NCBI RefSeq assembly: GCF_034627025.1
Contig: NZ_CP141048.1
Coordinates: 1,872,001 to 1,936,000, forward strand
Reading direction: 5' to 3'
DNA length: 64,000 bases
Origin: Microvirga lotononidis
GTDB taxonomy: Bacteria; Pseudomonadota; Alphaproteobacteria; Rhizobiales; Beijerinckiaceae
A program made the position numbers and the translations under genes. The first letter of the stretch is position 1, and each line of letters opens with the position of its first letter. The notes below the pieces were generated by a model, which searched no databases, was not told the origin of the DNA, and was given only the letters and a program-made list of their open reading frames with translations. Positions 35,045 through 44,319 of the stretch are shown piece by piece.

Positions 35045-35572
35045 TCAGGCGTCGTCTGGCAATTCCGCCGGCGGTTCCGGCAGGCGCAGGATGAGGGGAT
35101 CGTGCCCCGTGGCCCGCAGGAAGGTCACCAGGTCCTCCCGGGATATGCCGGTGGTCATGGAATTGACCAGCGGGTGAAAATTCACCCGCTCATGCTCCAT
35201 GAGGTTGGCGTCGAGCACCATCGTGACCCTGCCGTCCGTATCGTTCGCCACCGCGAAGGCGGTGACCGAACCGGGCTCGACCCCGAGAAGCGCGCGCAGC
35301 TGCTCGGCCGAGCCGAAGGAGAGGCGGCCGGAGGCCCCGATGGCCTCATGGGTGCGCTTGAGGTCGATGGCGGTGTCGTGCTTGGCGGAAATCAGGAAGA
35401 AGCGGCCCTTCTTGTCCTTCACGAACAGGTTCTTGGAATGGGCTCCCGGGATGTGCTCCTTGACGGATGCCGATTCGGCCACCGTGAAGACGGGGGCGTG
35501 CTCCACCGTCTCGGTCTTGATGCCGAGCGAGGACAGGCGATCCAGGAGTTCCCGGGGAGACAGATGGGCCAA
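35045..35572 (-). CDS. Prolyl-tRNA synthetase-associated (ProX/YbaK-type) tRNA editing protein
   Basis: A 175-residue free-standing trans-editing domain that hydrolyses mischarged tRNA (Ala-tRNA-Pro or similar). The family features are FTVAESASVKEHIPGAHSKNLFVKDKKG, with the conserved Lys, and VTAFAVANDTDGRVTMVLDANLM. I choose TTG 35572 because GGAGG lies eight bases upstream and the resulting length fits the family; ATG 35626 would add 18 unmatched residues. Located 42 bases beyond the thioredoxin gene on the same strand. Confidence 0.88.
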   Translation of the reverse strand: MAHLSPRELLDRLSSLGIKTETVEHAPVFTVAESASVKEHIPGAHSKNLFVKDKKGRFFLISAKHDTAIDLKRTHEAIGASGRLSFGSAEQLRALLGVEPGSVTAFAVANDTDGRVTMVLDANLMEHERVNFHPLVNSMTTGISREDLVTFLRATGHDPLILRLPEPPAELPDDA

Positions 35573-35721
35573 GCTTGCAACCTCCGTACCGGTCCGCGTT
35601 CTAGCGACCGGATGAAGCAGGCTCAAGGGCTACCGCGAAAAGATCGGCAGGTCCCTCTTGCAATACGCCGCGTTTTGGGGCACATCACGGGCCTCGCAAC
35701 GATGCCACGGCATCGCGGAGC

Positions 35722-35796
35722 GCGGGTGTAGCTCAGGGGTAGAGCACAACCTTGCCAAGGTTGGGGTCGAGGGTTCGAATCCCTTCGCCCGCTCCA
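35722..35796 (+). tRNA. tRNA-Gly(GCC)
   Basis: A 75-base canonical cloverleaf with encoded CCA. Acceptor GCGGGTG pairs with CGCCCGC (G-T wobble), D arm AGCTCAGGGGTAGAGC, anticodon loop TTGCCAA giving GCC (35754-35756), T arm GGTTCGAATCC. A terminator follows. Confidence 0.97.
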
Positions 35797-35826
35797 ATTT
35801 CTCTCAGAAATGAGAGACTTACGAAG

Positions 35827-35849
35827 GCCCGCCGCAAGGCGGGCTTTTC
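35827..35849 (+). terminator. Terminator of tRNA-Gly
   Basis: GCCCGCC-GCAA-GGCGGGC followed by TTTTCG, 30 bases after the tRNA. Confidence 0.85.
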
Positions 35850-35916
35850 GTTTTTGCGGTCCGTGCCAGGAGCGGATAGGGTTGCACGTCCCTCACGCGT
35901 TTCTTCTGTCGTGGTC

Positions 35917-37059
35917 ATGCTCGTCATCAAAGAAGTCTTCGCCGCAGGCTACCGCTCGCTGAGGCATATCCGCTTCCCCGTCGAGCCGCTGTCCGTCTTC
36001 GTGGGGGGCAATGGGACCGGCAAGACGAACCTCTACCGCGCGTTGCAGCTCCTGCAAGCGGCCGCCGCCGGCACGCTCACGCACGAGCTGGCCGCGGAGG
36101 GCGGCTTCGATTCCGTCTATTGGGCGGGCCCACGGAGCGGCAGGGATCCGGTTCGTGTCAGGCTCGGCGTTCGCCTGAGCGGCGAGAGTGACGACTATAC
36201 CCTGGAATACGGCGTCGAAACCGGCTTGGTCGAGCTCCTGGGCGCAGGCTTCGACCTCGAGCCGCAGATCAAGGTGGAGACCCTCACCTATGAGGCGCGA
36301 GGGCGTTCGAAAGGCCTGCTCGAACGGCGCGGCCCCCGAGGGCATTGCCTCGACGAGGCCGGTGTGAAGCGCCCGCTGGGTTCCGAGATCCTCCCCTCCG
36401 AAACCGCACTCGGCTCGTTGCAGGATGCCGCGGCCTTCCCCGATCTGCATCTCGCCCGCAGGACGATGCTGGAGTGGCGATTCTTCCACGGATTTCGCAC
36501 GGATGCGTCCGCGCCCTTGCGCAAGCCCGCCCTGGCGGTGACGTCGCCGACGCTTGCCTCCGACGGTTCGAATCTCGCGGCGGTCTTCGCGACCCTGGCT
36601 CATATCCGGCAAGACACCACCGATCTCGATGAGGCCTTCGACGATGCCTTTCCCGGGGCGCGTCTCGTCATCCCTGAACCTGACCGCTTCGCCACGTTCG
36701 GCGTGATCTTTCCCGATTACCCGAAGCGCGTCTTCCAGGCCTCCGAGTTGTCGGACGGCACCCTGCATTTCCTGACGCTGGCGGGAGCGCTTCTGTCCTA
36801 TCGGCTTCCACCCTTCATTGCCTTGAACGAGCCCGAAACGAGCCTGCATCCCGATCTGCTGGAGCCGCTCGCGCGCATGATCGTCGCGGCCTCGAAGCGC
36901 ACGCAGGTCTGGCTCGTGACGCATTCCGAACCTCTGGCCGACGCCATCGCACGCAATGGTGGAGTTTCCCAGCGGCAGGTCATCAAGCGGAAGGGCGAAA
37001 CCTGGATCGACGGCCTCCGGCTCAGCGGCGACTTTGCCGAGGAGGAAGAGGAGTTTTGA
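35917..37059 (+). CDS. AAA family (ABC-type/OLD-like) ATPase
   Basis: A 380-residue ATPase of the AAA_15/AAA_21 group (RecF/OLD-like head without coiled-coil arm of SMC length). Walker A GGNGTGKT near residue 35, signature-like ELSDGTLHFLTL, Walker B PPFIALNEPETSLHP and the switch His in WLVTHSEP near the end are all intact. No nuclease TOPRIM domain is visible, so it is not a full OLD nuclease. Such solitary genes may act in DNA repair or defence, or in unknown processes. It begins 66 bases after the tRNA-Gly terminator; ends in an acidic EEEEEF tail. Confidence 0.85.
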   Translation: MLVIKEVFAAGYRSLRHIRFPVEPLSVFVGGNGTGKTNLYRALQLLQAAAAGTLTHELAAEGGFDSVYWAGPRSGRDPVRVRLGVRLSGESDDYTLEYGVETGLVELLGAGFDLEPQIKVETLTYEARGRSKGLLERRGPRGHCLDEAGVKRPLGSEILPSETALGSLQDAAAFPDLHLARRTMLEWRFFHGFRTDASAPLRKPALAVTSPTLASDGSNLAAVFATLAHIRQDTTDLDEAFDDAFPGARLVIPEPDRFATFGVIFPDYPKRVFQASELSDGTLHFLTLAGALLSYRLPPFIALNEPETSLHPDLLEPLARMIVAASKRTQVWLVTHSEPLADAIARNGGVSQRQVIKRKGETWIDGLRLSGDFAEEEEEF

Positions 37060-37179
37060 GAGGCTATGCGTCTTCCGTCTCGATAGCGGTCGCGCGTACC
37101 CTCTGATAACGATTGAACACGAGTAGGGCCTGATGCCGTTCTGCTTCCTTCCGGAGGCGGAAACGACGCGTCCGGCCTA

Positions 37180-37228
37180 GAGCATCGTAAGGAAAAGTGG
37201 ACCCGGTTTTCTGGCCCGAACGATGCTC
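37180..37228. repeat. Dispersed palindromic repeat (type C)
   Basis: GAGCATCG and CGATGCTC flank a centre AAAAGTGGACCCGGTTTT. Same kind of short repeat as at 2410 and 20004 (all contain a GGACCC core). It supplies a false ATG just upstream of the E1 gene. Confidence 0.65.
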
Positions 37229-37258
37229 TCATATATAAACGAAGCATCGGAGGATACG

Positions 37259-39655
37259 ATGGCCAACGCGAAGCACCTTGAAATGTTGCGGGAACTCGAG
37301 CGCAAGGTGCTCTGGCTGTCCACCTGGACGATCCACAACGCCAACCACCTGCGCGCCAACGAGGACGGGCTCAAGATCGGCGGGCATCAGGCCTCCTCCG
37401 CGTCTCTCTCGACGATCCTGACGGCGCTTTATTTCTCGGTGCTGAGGCCCGAGGACCGGGTGGCGGTGAAGCCCCATGCCAGCCCGATCTATCACGCCAT
37501 CCAGTATCTCTTCGGCCGCCAGACCCGCGAGAAGCTGGAGAATTTCCGCGGCTACAAGGGGGCGCAATCCTACCCGTCCCGCACCAAGGACATCGACGAC
37601 GTGGATTTCTCCACCGGCTCGGTGGGCCTGGGCGTCGCCCAGACGCTCTTCGCCAGCCTCGTGCAGGATTACGTGAAGGCCCATGGCTGGGCCAAGGACA
37701 AGCCCGAGGGCCGCATGATCTCGCTCGTGGGCGACGCCGAGATGGACGAGGGCAACATCTTCGAGGCCCTTCTGGAGGGCTGGAAGCACGGCATCCGCAA
37801 CACCTGGTGGATCATCGACTACAACCGCCAGAGCCTCGACGCGGTGATTCGCGAGGGCCTGTGGGAGCGCTTCGAGGCCTTGTTCCGCAATTTCGGCTGG
37901 GACGTGGTGATCCTCAAGCACGGTTCCCTGATGCAGGAGGCGTTCCAGGAGCCCGGCGGCGACCGTCTGCGGGCCTGGATCGATTCCTGTCCCAACCAGC
38001 TCTACTCCGCTCTCACGTTTCAGGGCGGCGCCGCCTGGCGCAAGCGCCTGCTGGACGATCTCGGCGACCAGGGACCGGTCACCCGCCTGATCGAGAAGCG
38101 CTCGGACGAGGAGCTGGCGCGGCTCATGTCCAATCTCGGCGGACACGACATGCCGAGCCTGCTCGAGGCCTTCGAGAAAGCCCGCCAGCACGACCGCCCG
38201 GTCTGCTTCCTGGCCTATACGATCAAGGGCTTCGGCCTGCCGCTCGCCGGCCACAAGGACAACCATTCCGGCATGCTGACGCCCTCCCAGATGGAGGCCT
38301 GGCGCGCCACACAAGGGGTCCGTCCGGACCATGAATGGGACAAGTTCGAGGGGCTCAAGGTGCCGCAGGCGGCGATCGAGCGGTTCCTGAGCGAGGTGCC
38401 GTTCATCCAGAAGGGGACGCGACGCTACACGGCCCCGCAGGTGCCGGTGCCGGAGCGGCTCGCCTTCCCGTCCAATCCCGCCATGTCGACCCAGCAGGGC
38501 TTCGGCCTCATCCTCAACGAACTCGCCCGCTCCGACGACGCGCTGGCGTCGCGCGTCGTCACCACGGCGCCGGACGTGACGGTCTCGACCAATCTCGGCG
38601 CCTGGGTGAACCGGCGCGGCCTGTTCGCCCGCGAGAGCCTGGTCGACACGTTCAAGAAGGAGCGGATTCCCTCGACCTACAACTGGGAATTCTCGCCCAA
38701 GGGGCAGCATATCGAGCTCGGCATCGCCGAGATGAACCTGTTCATCGTGCTCTCGGCGCTCGGGCTGTCGCATTCGCTTTTCGGGGAGCGGATCCTGCCC
38801 ATCGGTACCCTCTACGATCCGTTCATCTATCGCGGCGCCGACGCCCTGAACTACGCCTGCTACCAGGATGCCCGCTTCATGATCGTGGCGACCCCCTCGG
38901 GCGTGACGCTGGCGCCGGAGGGCGGGGCGCACCAATCCATCGGCACGCCCCTGGTGGGCATGGCGCAGGACGGGCTCGCCTCCTTCGAGCCGGCCTTCGT
39001 CGACGAGCTGGCGGTGATCATGCGCTGGGCCTTCGACTACATGCAGCGCGACGGCGAGGGCGAGGCGAACGAGAAGACCTGGCTGCGCGACGAGACCGGC
39101 GGCTCGGTTTACTTACGCCTGTCGACCCGCAGCCTCGAACAGCCGCAGCGCACGATGACGGCCGAGCTGGCCGACGACGTGATGGCCGGGGCCTATTGGC
39201 TGCGCAAGCCCGGTCCGAACGCCCAGGTGGTGGTGGCCTATACGGGGGCGGTCGCGCCCGAGGCGATCGAGGCCGTGGGGCTCATGGCCGAGGACCGGCG
39301 CGACATCGGCCTGCTCGCGATCACGTCCGCCGACCGGCTCAATGCCGGCTGGACGGCTGCGCAGCGCGCTCGGGAGCGCGGGCTCGTCCATGCAAGGTCC
39401 CATGTGGAGCGCCTGCTCGCCGATGTGCCGCCCCATTGCGGACTGGTAACGGTGATCGACGGCCATCCAGCGACCCTGGCCTGGATGGGCTCCGTCATGG
39501 GCCACCGCACCCGCTCGCTCGGTGTCGAGCATTTCGGCCAGACCGGCACGATCAAGGATCTGTACCGCCATTTCGGCATCGACGCGCAGGGCATCATCGC
39601 GGCGGCCGAGATGATCGCGCCCGGCCGACCGATGCGCTACCTCAAGGCCGTGTGA
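37259..39655 (+). CDS. Homodimeric pyruvate dehydrogenase E1-like/transketolase-like protein
   Basis: A 798-residue thiamine-diphosphate enzyme with the single-chain E1 layout (AceE/transketolase superfamily). TPP/Mg motif: SLVGDAEMDEGNIFEAL with WIIDYNRQSLD; the pyrimidine domain includes FSPKGQHIELGIAEMNLF with the catalytic Glu. Length is somewhat less than E. coli AceE (about 890). No E2, E3 or lipoyl genes lie nearby, so its acyl acceptor is unknown. ATG 37259 has CGGAGGATAC; an upstream ATG at 37223 is inside a repeat and rejected. Confidence 0.88.
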   Translation: MANAKHLEMLRELERKVLWLSTWTIHNANHLRANEDGLKIGGHQASSASLSTILTALYFSVLRPEDRVAVKPHASPIYHAIQYLFGRQTREKLENFRGYKGAQSYPSRTKDIDDVDFSTGSVGLGVAQTLFASLVQDYVKAHGWAKDKPEGRMISLVGDAEMDEGNIFEALLEGWKHGIRNTWWIIDYNRQSLDAVIREGLWERFEALFRNFGWDVVILKHGSLMQEAFQEPGGDRLRAWIDSCPNQLYSALTFQGGAAWRKRLLDDLGDQGPVTRLIEKRSDEELARLMSNLGGHDMPSLLEAFEKARQHDRPVCFLAYTIKGFGLPLAGHKDNHSGMLTPSQMEAWRATQGVRPDHEWDKFEGLKVPQAAIERFLSEVPFIQKGTRRYTAPQVPVPERLAFPSNPAMSTQQGFGLILNELARSDDALASRVVTTAPDVTVSTNLGAWVNRRGLFARESLVDTFKKERIPSTYNWEFSPKGQHIELGIAEMNLFIVLSALGLSHSLFGERILPIGTLYDPFIYRGADALNYACYQDARFMIVATPSGVTLAPEGGAHQSIGTPLVGMAQDGLASFEPAFVDELAVIMRWAFDYMQRDGEGEANEKTWLRDETGGSVYLRLSTRSLEQPQRTMTAELADDVMAGAYWLRKPGPNAQVVVAYTGAVAPEAIEAVGLMAEDRRDIGLLAITSADRLNAGWTAAQRARERGLVHARSHVERLLADVPPHCGLVTVIDGHPATLAWMGSVMGHRTRSLGVEHFGQTGTIKDLYRHFGIDAQGIIAAAEMIAPGRPMRYLKAV

Positions 39656-39685
39656 AACGAGGCGGTCTGAGGCCTCGACCGCTGC

Positions 39686-40312
39686 TCACCCCTGGCCCGC
39701 CCGCAACGCCACCGTCGCGATGCCGGCGCCGATCAGGAGGCTGCCGCCGGTCCGGTTGATCACCCGCATGGTTCGCGGGCTCTGCACGACGCTGCGGGCC
39801 CGCGAGGCGATGAGCGCATAGGTGAGGACGTTCGCGAAGGCGAGGATCAGAAAGGTCGCCGCGAAGACGCCGACCTGGGGAAGGAGCGCGAGCTTCGGGT
39901 CGATGAACTGCGGCAGGAAGGCGATGAAGAAGGTCAGGCCCTTCGGATTGAGCGCCGTGACGAGCCAGGCATGGCCGAGCATCCTGAGCGCCGAGGTCGC
40001 ATCCGTGCGCGGCTTGGCGTCGAGCGCGCCGCCGGCCCGCCAAAGCTTGATCCCGAGCCAGACGAGATAGGCGGCGCCCATCCATTTGAGCAGCGTGAAC
40101 AGGGTGGCCGAGGCGGCCAGGACGGCTCCGAGGCCGAGAAGAGACAAGGTCATGGCGGTGAAATCGCCCAGGGCGACCCCGACCGCCATGGGCAGGGCGG
40201 TCCGCCAGCCCTGTCCGAGAGCATAGGACACCACCAGCAGGATGGTCGGTCCGGGAATGACGAGCAGCACGGCGGAGGCGGCCGTGAAGGCGAGCCAGGT
40301 TTCGAGCGTCAT
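39686..40312 (-). CDS. LysE family amino-acid exporter
   Basis: A 208-residue membrane transporter of the LysE/RhtB family, with six hydrophobic segments. The signature near the N-terminus is LVIPGPTILLVVSYALGQGWRTALPMAVGVALGD; ALNPKGLTFFIAFLPQF is the second family hallmark. Substrate probably an amino acid or related compound. Start ATG 40312 (TLETWLAF) preferred over 40324. Converges with the E1-like gene. Confidence 0.9.
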   Translation of the reverse strand: MTLETWLAFTAASAVLLVIPGPTILLVVSYALGQGWRTALPMAVGVALGDFTAMTLSLLGLGAVLAASATLFTLLKWMGAAYLVWLGIKLWRAGGALDAKPRTDATSALRMLGHAWLVTALNPKGLTFFIAFLPQFIDPKLALLPQVGVFAATFLILAFANVLTYALIASRARSVVQSPRTMRVINRTGGSLLIGAGIATVALRAGQG

Positions 40313-40502
40313 GGCAGTGTCCAATGCGAAGATCGCGACATGCAGCCACGGTTTGAGGGTTCTGTCGAGAGGGGAGATGGTCCCGATTGCCAGCGATACG
40401 GCCCCACCCGCCGGATCTCAGCCCAGTGAAGGATTTGCCGCCCAGGGCCTTTGCGTGCTAACCGCGAGCCATCCGAAATCGAGAACTTCCTTAAGGCAGA
40501 GC

Positions 40503-42284
40503 ATGGCCCGCAAGAGCCTCCTTCGGGGCGAAACCCTTCCCTTGATCAGCCGTCTGTGGCGCGACTGGATGCGTCCGCACGCGAAGACCCTCGGCCTGGT
40601 TCTTCTGCTGGTGGCCCTGGTCTCGATCGCCACGGGGTTCTACCCGGTTCTGATCAAGGCGGCTTTCGACGCCTTCGACAGCAAGGACGCGCAGGCCATC
40701 ATGCTGGCGCCGCTCTTCGTCATTGCGGTCACCTCCGTGAAGGGTTTCTCGCTGCTTGCCCTGACGATCCTCACCAACAAGGTGGTGACCCGGATCGAGG
40801 CCGACATGCAGACGGCGCTCTACGGTCATCTGATCGATGCCGACCTGGCCCAGATCGGGCGCGAGAGCCCGGCTGCCCTGACCCAGCGCTTCACTACTGA
40901 TTTCGCCTTCATCCGGGAGGCGCTCACCCGCCTCTCGACGGTGTTCCTGCGCGAGGTCACGACGATTATCGCGCTGATCGCCGCGATGCTCTGGATCGAC
41001 CCGACCCTGACCCTGGTGGCGGCCGTCATCGCGCCCTTCTTCGCCTATCCGGTGGACAAGATCGGGCGGAAGCTGCGCCGTGTCGCCCTCTCGACCCAGG
41101 AGCAGACGGGCCTGATGGCGAGCCTCATCACCGAGAGCCTGGCCGGAACCCGCATCGCCAAGACCTACGGGCTTGAGCGCTATCTCAAGGCCAAGGCCGC
41201 CCGGACTTTCGACGACGTGCGCGGCCTCAAGATGAAGGCGGCGAATGCCCGCGGGCGGATGGATCCCATCCTGGAGACCGGCGGCGGCATCGCGGTCGCC
41301 GTCGTGCTCATGCTGATCGGCCATAGGATCATGTCCGGCGGCAGCACGGTCGGCGACTTCACCGGCTTCGTCAGCGCCCTCGTCATGGCCGCGCAGCCGA
41401 TTCGGGCGCTCGGCAACCTGAACGCCATCGTTCAGGAGGCGGCGGCGGCCCTCCACCGGACCTTCACGGTCATGGACGAGACGCCCCGGATCCAGGACAA
41501 GCCCGGAGCCGAGCCGCTCGCGCTCGAAGGCGGCGAGATCCATTTCTCGAACCTCACCTTCTCCTACGATGGCGAGGCGGTGGCGCTCGATCACGTCGAT
41601 CTGGTGGCCGAAGCCGGCCAGACCACGGCCCTGGTGGGCCGCTCCGGCTCGGGCAAATCGACCCTCCTGTCGCTCGTCCCGCGGCTCTACGACGTCAACC
41701 AGGGCGCCGTCCTGATCGACGGGCAGGATGTGCGGGACGTGACCCTGGCCAGCCTGCGCCGCGCCGTCGCGGTCGTGAGCCAGGACGTAATCCTCTTCGA
41801 CGACACGATCCGGGCCAACATCGCCTTCGGGCGGCCGGATGCGACCGAGGAGGAGATCGTTGCGGCCGCCAAGGCCGCCGCGGCCCATGACTTCATCCTC
41901 AAGCAGCCGGACGGCTACGGCACGCCGGTCGGCCCCGGCGGCGGACGCCTGTCGGGCGGCGAGCGCCAGCGCATCTCGCTCGCCCGCGCCTTCCTCAAGA
42001 ACGCCCCGATCCTGCTGCTCGACGAGGCGACGAGCGCCCTCGATTCCGAATCGGAACGCTTGGTGCAGGACGCCATCCGGCGTCTCATGAAGGGGCGCAC
42101 CACCCTGGTCATCGCCCACCGCCTTTCGACGGTCCGCAACGCGGAGAAAATCGTCGTGATGGAGAACGGGCGCATCGCCGAGACGGGCTCGCACGAGACC
42201 CTGATCGCCAAGAGAGGCACCTATGCCCGCCTCCACCGCCTGCAGCTCTCCGACGACGAAGAGCCCAGCTTGGCGGCGTCGTAG
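40503..42284 (+). CDS. MsbA-like lipid ABC exporter (fused membrane and ATPase)
   Basis: A 593-residue half-transporter. Residues about 25-310 are the ABC exporter membrane domain with six helices (TLGLVLLLVALVSIATGFYP first). Residues about 345-580 are the ATPase: Walker A GRSGSGKST, Q loop VSQDVILFDDT, signature LSGGERQRIS, Walker B ILLLDEATSALD, switch IAHRLST. Closest to MsbA/lipid-type exporters, by which lipid A-core would be flipped; proximity to the C28 lipid A genes supports, but does not prove, this. Confidence 0.9.
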   Translation: MARKSLLRGETLPLISRLWRDWMRPHAKTLGLVLLLVALVSIATGFYPVLIKAAFDAFDSKDAQAIMLAPLFVIAVTSVKGFSLLALTILTNKVVTRIEADMQTALYGHLIDADLAQIGRESPAALTQRFTTDFAFIREALTRLSTVFLREVTTIIALIAAMLWIDPTLTLVAAVIAPFFAYPVDKIGRKLRRVALSTQEQTGLMASLITESLAGTRIAKTYGLERYLKAKAARTFDDVRGLKMKAANARGRMDPILETGGGIAVAVVLMLIGHRIMSGGSTVGDFTGFVSALVMAAQPIRALGNLNAIVQEAAAALHRTFTVMDETPRIQDKPGAEPLALEGGEIHFSNLTFSYDGEAVALDHVDLVAEAGQTTALVGRSGSGKSTLLSLVPRLYDVNQGAVLIDGQDVRDVTLASLRRAVAVVSQDVILFDDTIRANIAFGRPDATEEEIVAAAKAAAAHDFILKQPDGYGTPVGPGGGRLSGGERQRISLARAFLKNAPILLLDEATSALDSESERLVQDAIRRLMKGRTTLVIAHRLSTVRNAEKIVVMENGRIAETGSHETLIAKRGTYARLHRLQLSDDEEPSLAAS

Positions 42285-42298
42285 GGCCTGCCCACACC

Positions 42299-42390
42299 AC
42301 GTCATGGCCGGGCTTGTGCTGACCACCCCGATATTAGGACGCGCCGCCCTCTTCCAAACAAGATTACCGGGACGAGCCCGGTGATGACGT
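42299..42390. repeat. Dispersed palindromic repeat (type E)
   Basis: ACGTCATGGCCGGGCT at the left and AGCCCGGTGATGACGT at the right form long inverted ends around a 60-base centre. Related units lie at 47533, 53970, 57815 and 63581. Confidence 0.7.
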
Positions 42391-42416
42391 GAGGCGTTGC
42401 ACGGAAATCGATCCGT

Positions 42417-43139
42417 TCATTCCCGCCGCATGATCCTGTCGACGAGGAGGCTCGACCAGAAGCTCGGGCGGAAATTCCGCTCCAGGGTCTCGGCATCGTA
42501 TCGGGTTTCGATCCACGTCAGGAACGGAATGCCCTTGGCCTCGCCCTCGCGGCGGTAGAGATCGAAGAATTCGTCGAGAATGCCGGTCTTCGAGAAGCGG
42601 AAATGGCCGAAGCGCATGGAGAGCTGGCGCTGGGCCTCGTCGATGGATTTTCCCTCGTAGACGATGAGGTAGAGGGCGGCGACGAATCCCGCCCGATCGG
42701 CGCCCGACTTGCAGTGCAGCACGGCCGGGTATTCGATCTTGTCGAAGAATTCCTTGGCGGACAGGAGAGTCTCCCGGTCCGGCGCCCCACGGGAGCGGAC
42801 GACGAATTCCTCCAGGTGGATGCCGAGCCGCTCGCAGGCGTCCTTCTGGAGCTGCCAGGAGCCATGCTCGCGGCCGCCGCGCAGGTTGATGATCGTGCGC
42901 ACGCCCTCGGCCTTGAGGACGGCGATCTGATGCGGGGCCGGCTGGGCCGAGCGCCACAGGCGGTCGGTCACCCGGTGCTTGTTGAGGTAGAAGAGGCGGA
43001 ACACCCCGTGATCGGCGACGAGCATATGGGCCCAGGCGCGCAGGCGCCCGGCCAAGCCCTCGACGGGTCGGTCCCAACGCGCGATGCGGGCCATGCGGCG
43101 GGCATAGCGGATTTCAGGCTTGAGGAACCGGTTGAACAC
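42417..43139 (-). CDS. Dual-specificity/tyrosine phosphatase-like protein
   Basis: A 240-residue cysteine phosphatase: the active-site P loop is HCKSGADRAGF (C-x5-R with His before Cys), and the general acid Asp lies in the preceding region (RSRGAPDRE). EGVRTIINLRGGREHGSW is the family's conserved strand. No transmembrane segment. Such phosphatases act on phosphotyrosine, phosphoinositides or lipid phosphates; between an MsbA-like exporter and the AcpXL cluster, a lipid A phosphate is a speculative substrate. Confidence 0.87.
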   Translation of the reverse strand: MFNRFLKPEIRYARRMARIARWDRPVEGLAGRLRAWAHMLVADHGVFRLFYLNKHRVTDRLWRSAQPAPHQIAVLKAEGVRTIINLRGGREHGSWQLQKDACERLGIHLEEFVVRSRGAPDRETLLSAKEFFDKIEYPAVLHCKSGADRAGFVAALYLIVYEGKSIDEAQRQLSMRFGHFRFSKTGILDEFFDLYRREGEAKGIPFLTWIETRYDAETLERNFRPSFWSSLLVDRIMRRE

Positions 43140-43450
43140 GTCGATCCAAGCAATCTGTCGTCAATGTAAGATCATTCGGGTTTCGGCCGAAGGCGGCCCT
43201 TATCGACGATGAGGGCCGAATAATCAATCGCATGTTCCTTAAGTAGTTGCCGCAGGCGGAAAGGAAGCCTCCGGCCCGGGCGAAAAGTTCAGGAATGCAA
43301 CCAACCGGTTGCCGGTCTGCGGCCGGTCGTGTAAGGGGTGCGTTTCGAAACAACCCTCCTTGACGAAAAGAGCGGCTGGACACCGGGCTAAAGATGAGCT
43401 TGCCGGCGCTGAATCGTTGAGACCAACAAGCAGTTCAGGAGAGCGGCGTC
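43140..43450. other. Divergent promoter region between phosphatase and acpXL
   Basis: 311 bases without a gene. Two inverted repeats are visible: GGCCCT-(11)-AGGGCC (43195-43217) and GCAACC-AACC-GGTTGC (43297-43312). TTGACG at 43360 followed by an AT-rich GCTAAAG is a possible acpXL promoter, with poor spacing. AGGAGAGCGGCG provides the acpXL ribosome-binding site. Confidence 0.4.
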
Positions 43451-43732
43451 ATGTCGTCCACCTTCGAGACCGTCGCCGGCATCATTTCAGAGACCGCCGA
43501 TATCCCGCGCGAGCAGATCACCCCCGAGAGCCACGCCATCGAGGATCTCGGCATCGACTCCCTCGCCTTCCTCGACATCGCCTTCGCCATCGACAAGGCC
43601 TTCGGCATCAAGCTGCCGCTGGAGCAGTGGACGCAGGAAGTGAACGAGGGCAAGGCTCCCGCCGAGGAATACTTCGTCCTGAAGAACCTCGTGGCTCGCA
43701 TCGACGCCCTCGTGGCCGCCAAGCAGGCCTGA
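43451..43732 (+). CDS. acpXL: Acyl carrier protein AcpXL
   Basis: A 93-residue specialised acyl carrier protein for the 27-hydroxyoctacosanoate (C28) chain of rhizobial lipid A. Signature: [31 protein letters not shown], where the Ser of DSL takes phosphopantetheine; [14 protein letters not shown] and EEYFVLKNL are almost identical to Rhizobium AcpXL. It is clearly distinct from the general AcpP. First gene of the C28 cluster. Confidence 0.97.
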   Translation: MSSTFETVAGIISETADIPREQITPESHAIEDLGIDSLAFLDIAFAIDKAFGIKLPLEQWTQEVNEGKAPAEEYFVLKNLVARIDALVAAKQA

Positions 43733-43857
43733 ACGACAAGCAAGCCATCCCGGCGGGCCGGCCAGAAAGCCGGCTCGAAGAGGCGATCCATCAGCGCTCC
43801 GCCTCATGGATTCCTTTCCTGTTTCATCCGCCGGGAGCGACATGGTACGGGATCCGA

Positions 43858-44319
43858 ATGCGCCTTGAATATTTCGAAATGATCGACCGGGTGACGAGCC
43901 TCGACCGCGAGACCAAGCGGATCGAGGCGTCATCCACCGTCCCGCAGGAAAGCCCCGTCTTCGAAGGGCATTTCCCCGGCCATCCCCTCGTACCCGGCGT
44001 GCTTCTGACCGAGACGATGGCCCAGGCCTCCGGCTATCTCGTGCTCGGCCTCATGGGCTTCACCCACATGCCGTTCCTCATGGCCGTCGACAAGGCGCGC
44101 TTTCGCACCTTCGTCGGACCGGGTACGGTGCTCACCGTCCAGGCCCAGCTGGAGCATGAGGGTTCGGGCTACGCCGTGACCAAGGCCAAAATCCTGGCCG
44201 AGGGCAAGCCGATCTGCGACGCGGAGCTGCGGTTCAGGATCATGCCTTTCCCCGAGGGCATGGACGGTCAGATGCGCGCCCAGGCGCGGCGCATCGGCCT
44301 TCTGGAGGAGACGGTTTGA
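43858..44319 (+). CDS. fabZXL: 3-hydroxyacyl-ACP dehydratase FabZ-like (C28 cluster)
   Basis: A 153-residue hot-dog dehydratase that removes water from 3-hydroxyacyl-AcpXL. Active-site segment FEGHFPGHPLVPGVLLTETMAQASG, with His and Glu as in FabZ. Start ATG 43858 gives the usual N-terminus (MRLEYFEMIDRV); a weak GGGA is upstream. Its stop overlaps the ATG of fabF2XL (TGATG), a sign of translational coupling. Confidence 0.92.
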   Translation: MRLEYFEMIDRVTSLDRETKRIEASSTVPQESPVFEGHFPGHPLVPGVLLTETMAQASGYLVLGLMGFTHMPFLMAVDKARFRTFVGPGTVLTVQAQLEHEGSGYAVTKAKILAEGKPICDAELRFRIMPFPEGMDGQMRAQARRIGLLEETV

